NCBI GenBank assembly: GCA_016293065.1
Contig: JAEDEY010000043.1
Span: 1 to 16,870, forward strand
Direction: 5' to 3'
DNA length: 16,870 nucleotides
DNA from: Bacteroidales bacterium
GTDB taxonomy: Bacteria; Bacteroidota; Bacteroidia; Bacteroidales; UBA3663
Every line of letters begins with the position of its first letter. Positions within the stretch are counted from its first letter, which is position 1. Below the pieces are notes generated by a model, which saw only the letters and a list, made by a program, of their open reading frames with translations, was not told the DNA's origin and did no database searches. Of this stretch, positions 15,332 through 16,870 are shown piece after piece. A program made the translations under genes and the position numbers.

Positions 15332-16393
15332 TTAGTTCAAAATAACTTGTATTGGAGCAAGTGTGCGCTCAATGCCGTCAGGACCCACTGCCTTGACGCG
15401 TGTGATGAAGAAGGTCTTGCCTTTCTGAAGGGCTCGCAGCTTGGCAAGCTGTCGCTCCGAGAACTGCGCCGACTGGCTGTCTTCAGGTATGTCGTTGCCC
15501 ATAGAGTCGAAGATGTCGATGCGGAACGAATTGACCTTGAACTCTACATTGAGCAGTCCGTCGTCGATGGCAGCATACAGACCTCCCGAGTTTAGCACTG
15601 CCGACTTGCTGATGGGCACACCACCCTTATACCGATGGCTGTTGCCCGAGGCATCTTTATATATCAGATATGGTGTAGGGTCAGGCAAACGGCGCACATG
15701 GAATGCCATTTCCGAGACTCTCATCGAACGACCGTCCTGTGTTGCCGAGACCGAGATCACTGCGTCTTGGTCAACCTTTGTCGGACGAGCCACCCAGCCG
15801 CCGCCCTGGCGTGTCAGTGTGCCGTTGGTCATCGAGGCAGAGATCTGCGACGAAGCAATGCCAGGCACAGAGATCGACACAGGGTTGTCGATGCCTGCAT
15901 ACATCACATTCATCATGGTGTTCGACACGGTGGCCATCGGTTCACTCACGAAATAGCTGGTCTCGAATGGCAGATGCTCGTTCTCGCCCTTGTCGTTGAC
16001 AACCTCGACATAGCCCTTCAGTGTCTGAATGCCCTCGCGTGTGGCACGTGCCGAGAAGTAGCCTTTTGCCTGAGTGTCGAACGGCTTACCGTCGATAAAG
16101 ATCTGTGGGTCGTGCAAGGTGTCAATCTCGGCAAGCACTATCTGAGCCTCGAACTTCGAGCCTCGCATCACGTTGCGCGATGTCGGAATCACAAACACGC
16201 GCGACGACAATGGCTGTTCTTCCTGGATGCTATCGTTGGTCAGACCAGCAATCTCCTCCTGCCCCGCTTCCTCGGTCACTTCGTCGGTGCCGTCGTCAAA
16301 CGACACAGCAAGCGACAGCATGGCCAAGAAGACGATGTACATGACGTTGATCATCTTCTGACGTGGAGACTGTTGTGATGTTGGATTACTCAT
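15332..16393 (-). CDS. gldM: GldM/PorM, short form lacking domain D1
   Basis: GldM is the bitopic motor protein that, with GldL, converts proton flow into motion driving type IX secretion. The N-terminus has the conserved PRQKMIN segment (10-16) with Arg11, matching the Arg known to contact the GldL proton-channel Glu, then a membrane helix (about 16-31). Three beta domains follow: D2 (about 65-150, from VFVIPTSRNVMRG), D3 (about 151-235, with MMNVMYAGIDNPVSISVPG) and D4 (about 236-353). Usual GldM is about 510-520 residues and has a roughly 180-residue helical D1 after the helix. Here only an acidic linker (about 32-64) is present, giving 353 residues in one clean frame. It lies 40 nt after gldL and 14 nt before gldN. 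Family identity is firm; the missing D1 is unusual and should be checked against the assembly. Confidence 0.92.
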   Translation of the reverse strand: MSNPTSQQSPRQKMINVMYIVFLAMLSLAVSFDDGTDEVTEEAGQEEIAGLTNDSIQEEQPLSSRVFVIPTSRNVMRGSKFEAQIVLAEIDTLHDPQIFIDGKPFDTQAKGYFSARATREGIQTLKGYVEVVNDKGENEHLPFETSYFVSEPMATVSNTMMNVMYAGIDNPVSISVPGIASSQISASMTNGTLTRQGGGWVARPTKVDQDAVISVSATQDGRSMRVSEMAFHVRRLPDPTPYLIYKDASGNSHRYKGGVPISKSAVLNSGGLYAAIDDGLLNVEFKVNSFRIDIFDSMGNDIPEDSQSAQFSERQLAKLRALQKGKTFFITRVKAVGPDGIERTLAPIQVILN

Positions 16394-16433
16394 CTATTAT
16401 ATATAATAATGAATATCAATATTCGTCAATGGC

Positions 16434-16870
16434 TCATTTGTTCTGCATGGCCGAAAGCATTCGTTCGTAGATGGCGTTGAGCTGCTTGATGTTCTCGGTC
16501 ATCTGTGCTGTCTCGCGCTGCACCCTGTTGACTGCATCGAGCTGCGAACTGGCATCGCGCAACTGCAGTTCGTACATGGCGTTGAGTCCCTGGATGTTCT
16601 GTGCCAGCGACTGCTGCAGCTTTGCCAACGTGGCGTTGAGTTCGGTCATCTGTCGCACATACTCGTCGGTGGCAGAGGTCGCTTCGGTGAGGTGTGAAGG
16701 TGTGACTGGGAAAGTGCATGATGCGGTTGTGGCAGCCGCTGATGCTTCCTGCCCTTCTCCTTCATCCTCTGTCTCTTCTTCATAGAGTTGTTCTCCCTTC
16801 TCTATCCTCTCCAAGCTTTCGGCAATGCTCTCGCCGCTTCCCATCTGCTTCTCGTCGAATGCCGAAAGGA
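16434..16870 (-). CDS. gldL: GldL/PorL, C-terminal part, cut by window edge
   Basis: This open frame runs past the right edge, so only about 144 C-terminal residues are seen; the N-terminal membrane helices of GldL, including its proton-channel Glu, lie outside. GldL is the pentameric inner-membrane channel that surrounds the GldM helices. The visible part is the cytoplasmic tail: an LSAFDEKQ segment, an acidic stretch (EEETEDEGEG), then a long helical region rich in Gln, Asn and Leu. That region repeats LNAxYExxL (GLNAMYELQL and QLNAIYERML), a pattern I recall from GldL tails. A Met at 16844 is internal, since the frame stays open upstream. The next gene, gldM, begins 40 nt downstream. Confidence 0.88.
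   Translation of the reverse strand, partial: LSAFDEKQMGSGESIAESLERIEKGEQLYEEETEDEGEGQEASAAATTASCTFPVTPSHLTEATSATDEYVRQMTELNATLAKLQQSLAQNIQGLNAMYELQLRDASSQLDAVNRVQRETAQMTENIKQLNAIYERMLSAMQNK

Noticed and set aside
16396..16424. AT-rich palindromes between gldL and gldM
   Set aside because: ATTATATATAAT and GAATA/TATTC are short, AT-only or nearly so, and likely chance in an AT-rich spacer; no operator or terminator can be argued.

Overview
The window looks like a chromosomal segment of a Bacteroidota bacterium, most probably a Prevotella-like member of the Bacteroidales. The grounds are a gldL-gldM-gldN type IX secretion cluster, promoters of the Bacteroidota form (TTG, about 20 nt, then TAnnTTTG), few Shine-Dalgarno sites, and Bacteroidales-type MreB, MreC and RodA proteins. 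The genus is inferred from recalled protein families, not from a search. All 13 supported genes are on the minus strand, so biological order runs from high to low coordinates.

Right end (14202-16870): the 3' part of gldL, then gldM and gldN. These encode the inner-membrane motor and a periplasmic ring protein of the type IX secretion system. GldM is only 353 residues and appears to lack the helical D1 domain that normally follows its membrane helix; a short acidic linker takes its place.

Middle (7269-14113): a well-formed promoter precedes a membrane-bound CapD/PglF-type nucleotide-sugar 4,6-dehydratase. A secreted GH51 alpha-L-arabinofuranosidase, a bile-acid:Na+ symporter family transporter and an RlhA-like U32 protein follow. 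The last three are packed with gaps or overlaps of only 2-4 nt.

Left-middle (828-7258): a lone IMP cyclohydrolase (the N-terminal half of PurH, ending at the domain boundary) heads the cell-elongation cluster mreB-mreC-mreD-mrdA-rodA. The products are the MreB filament, its MreC/MreD membrane partners, and the PBP2 transpeptidase with the RodA glycan polymerase that build the lateral wall. The mreB-mreC gap holds a G-rich hairpin and a U8 tract that could tune MreB against MreCD.

Left end (1-773): a stand-alone histidine phosphotransfer (Hpt) protein, then about 375 bases without a supported gene. That gap contains a good leftward promoter with a hairpin-rich, non-coding-looking stretch downstream. 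It could be a long 5' leader of a gene outside the window or a small RNA.

The most notable points are the D1-less GldM, the split PurH, and the unexplained leftward transcription unit at the left edge. No tRNA, rRNA, CRISPR array, insertion sequence or prophage gene was seen.
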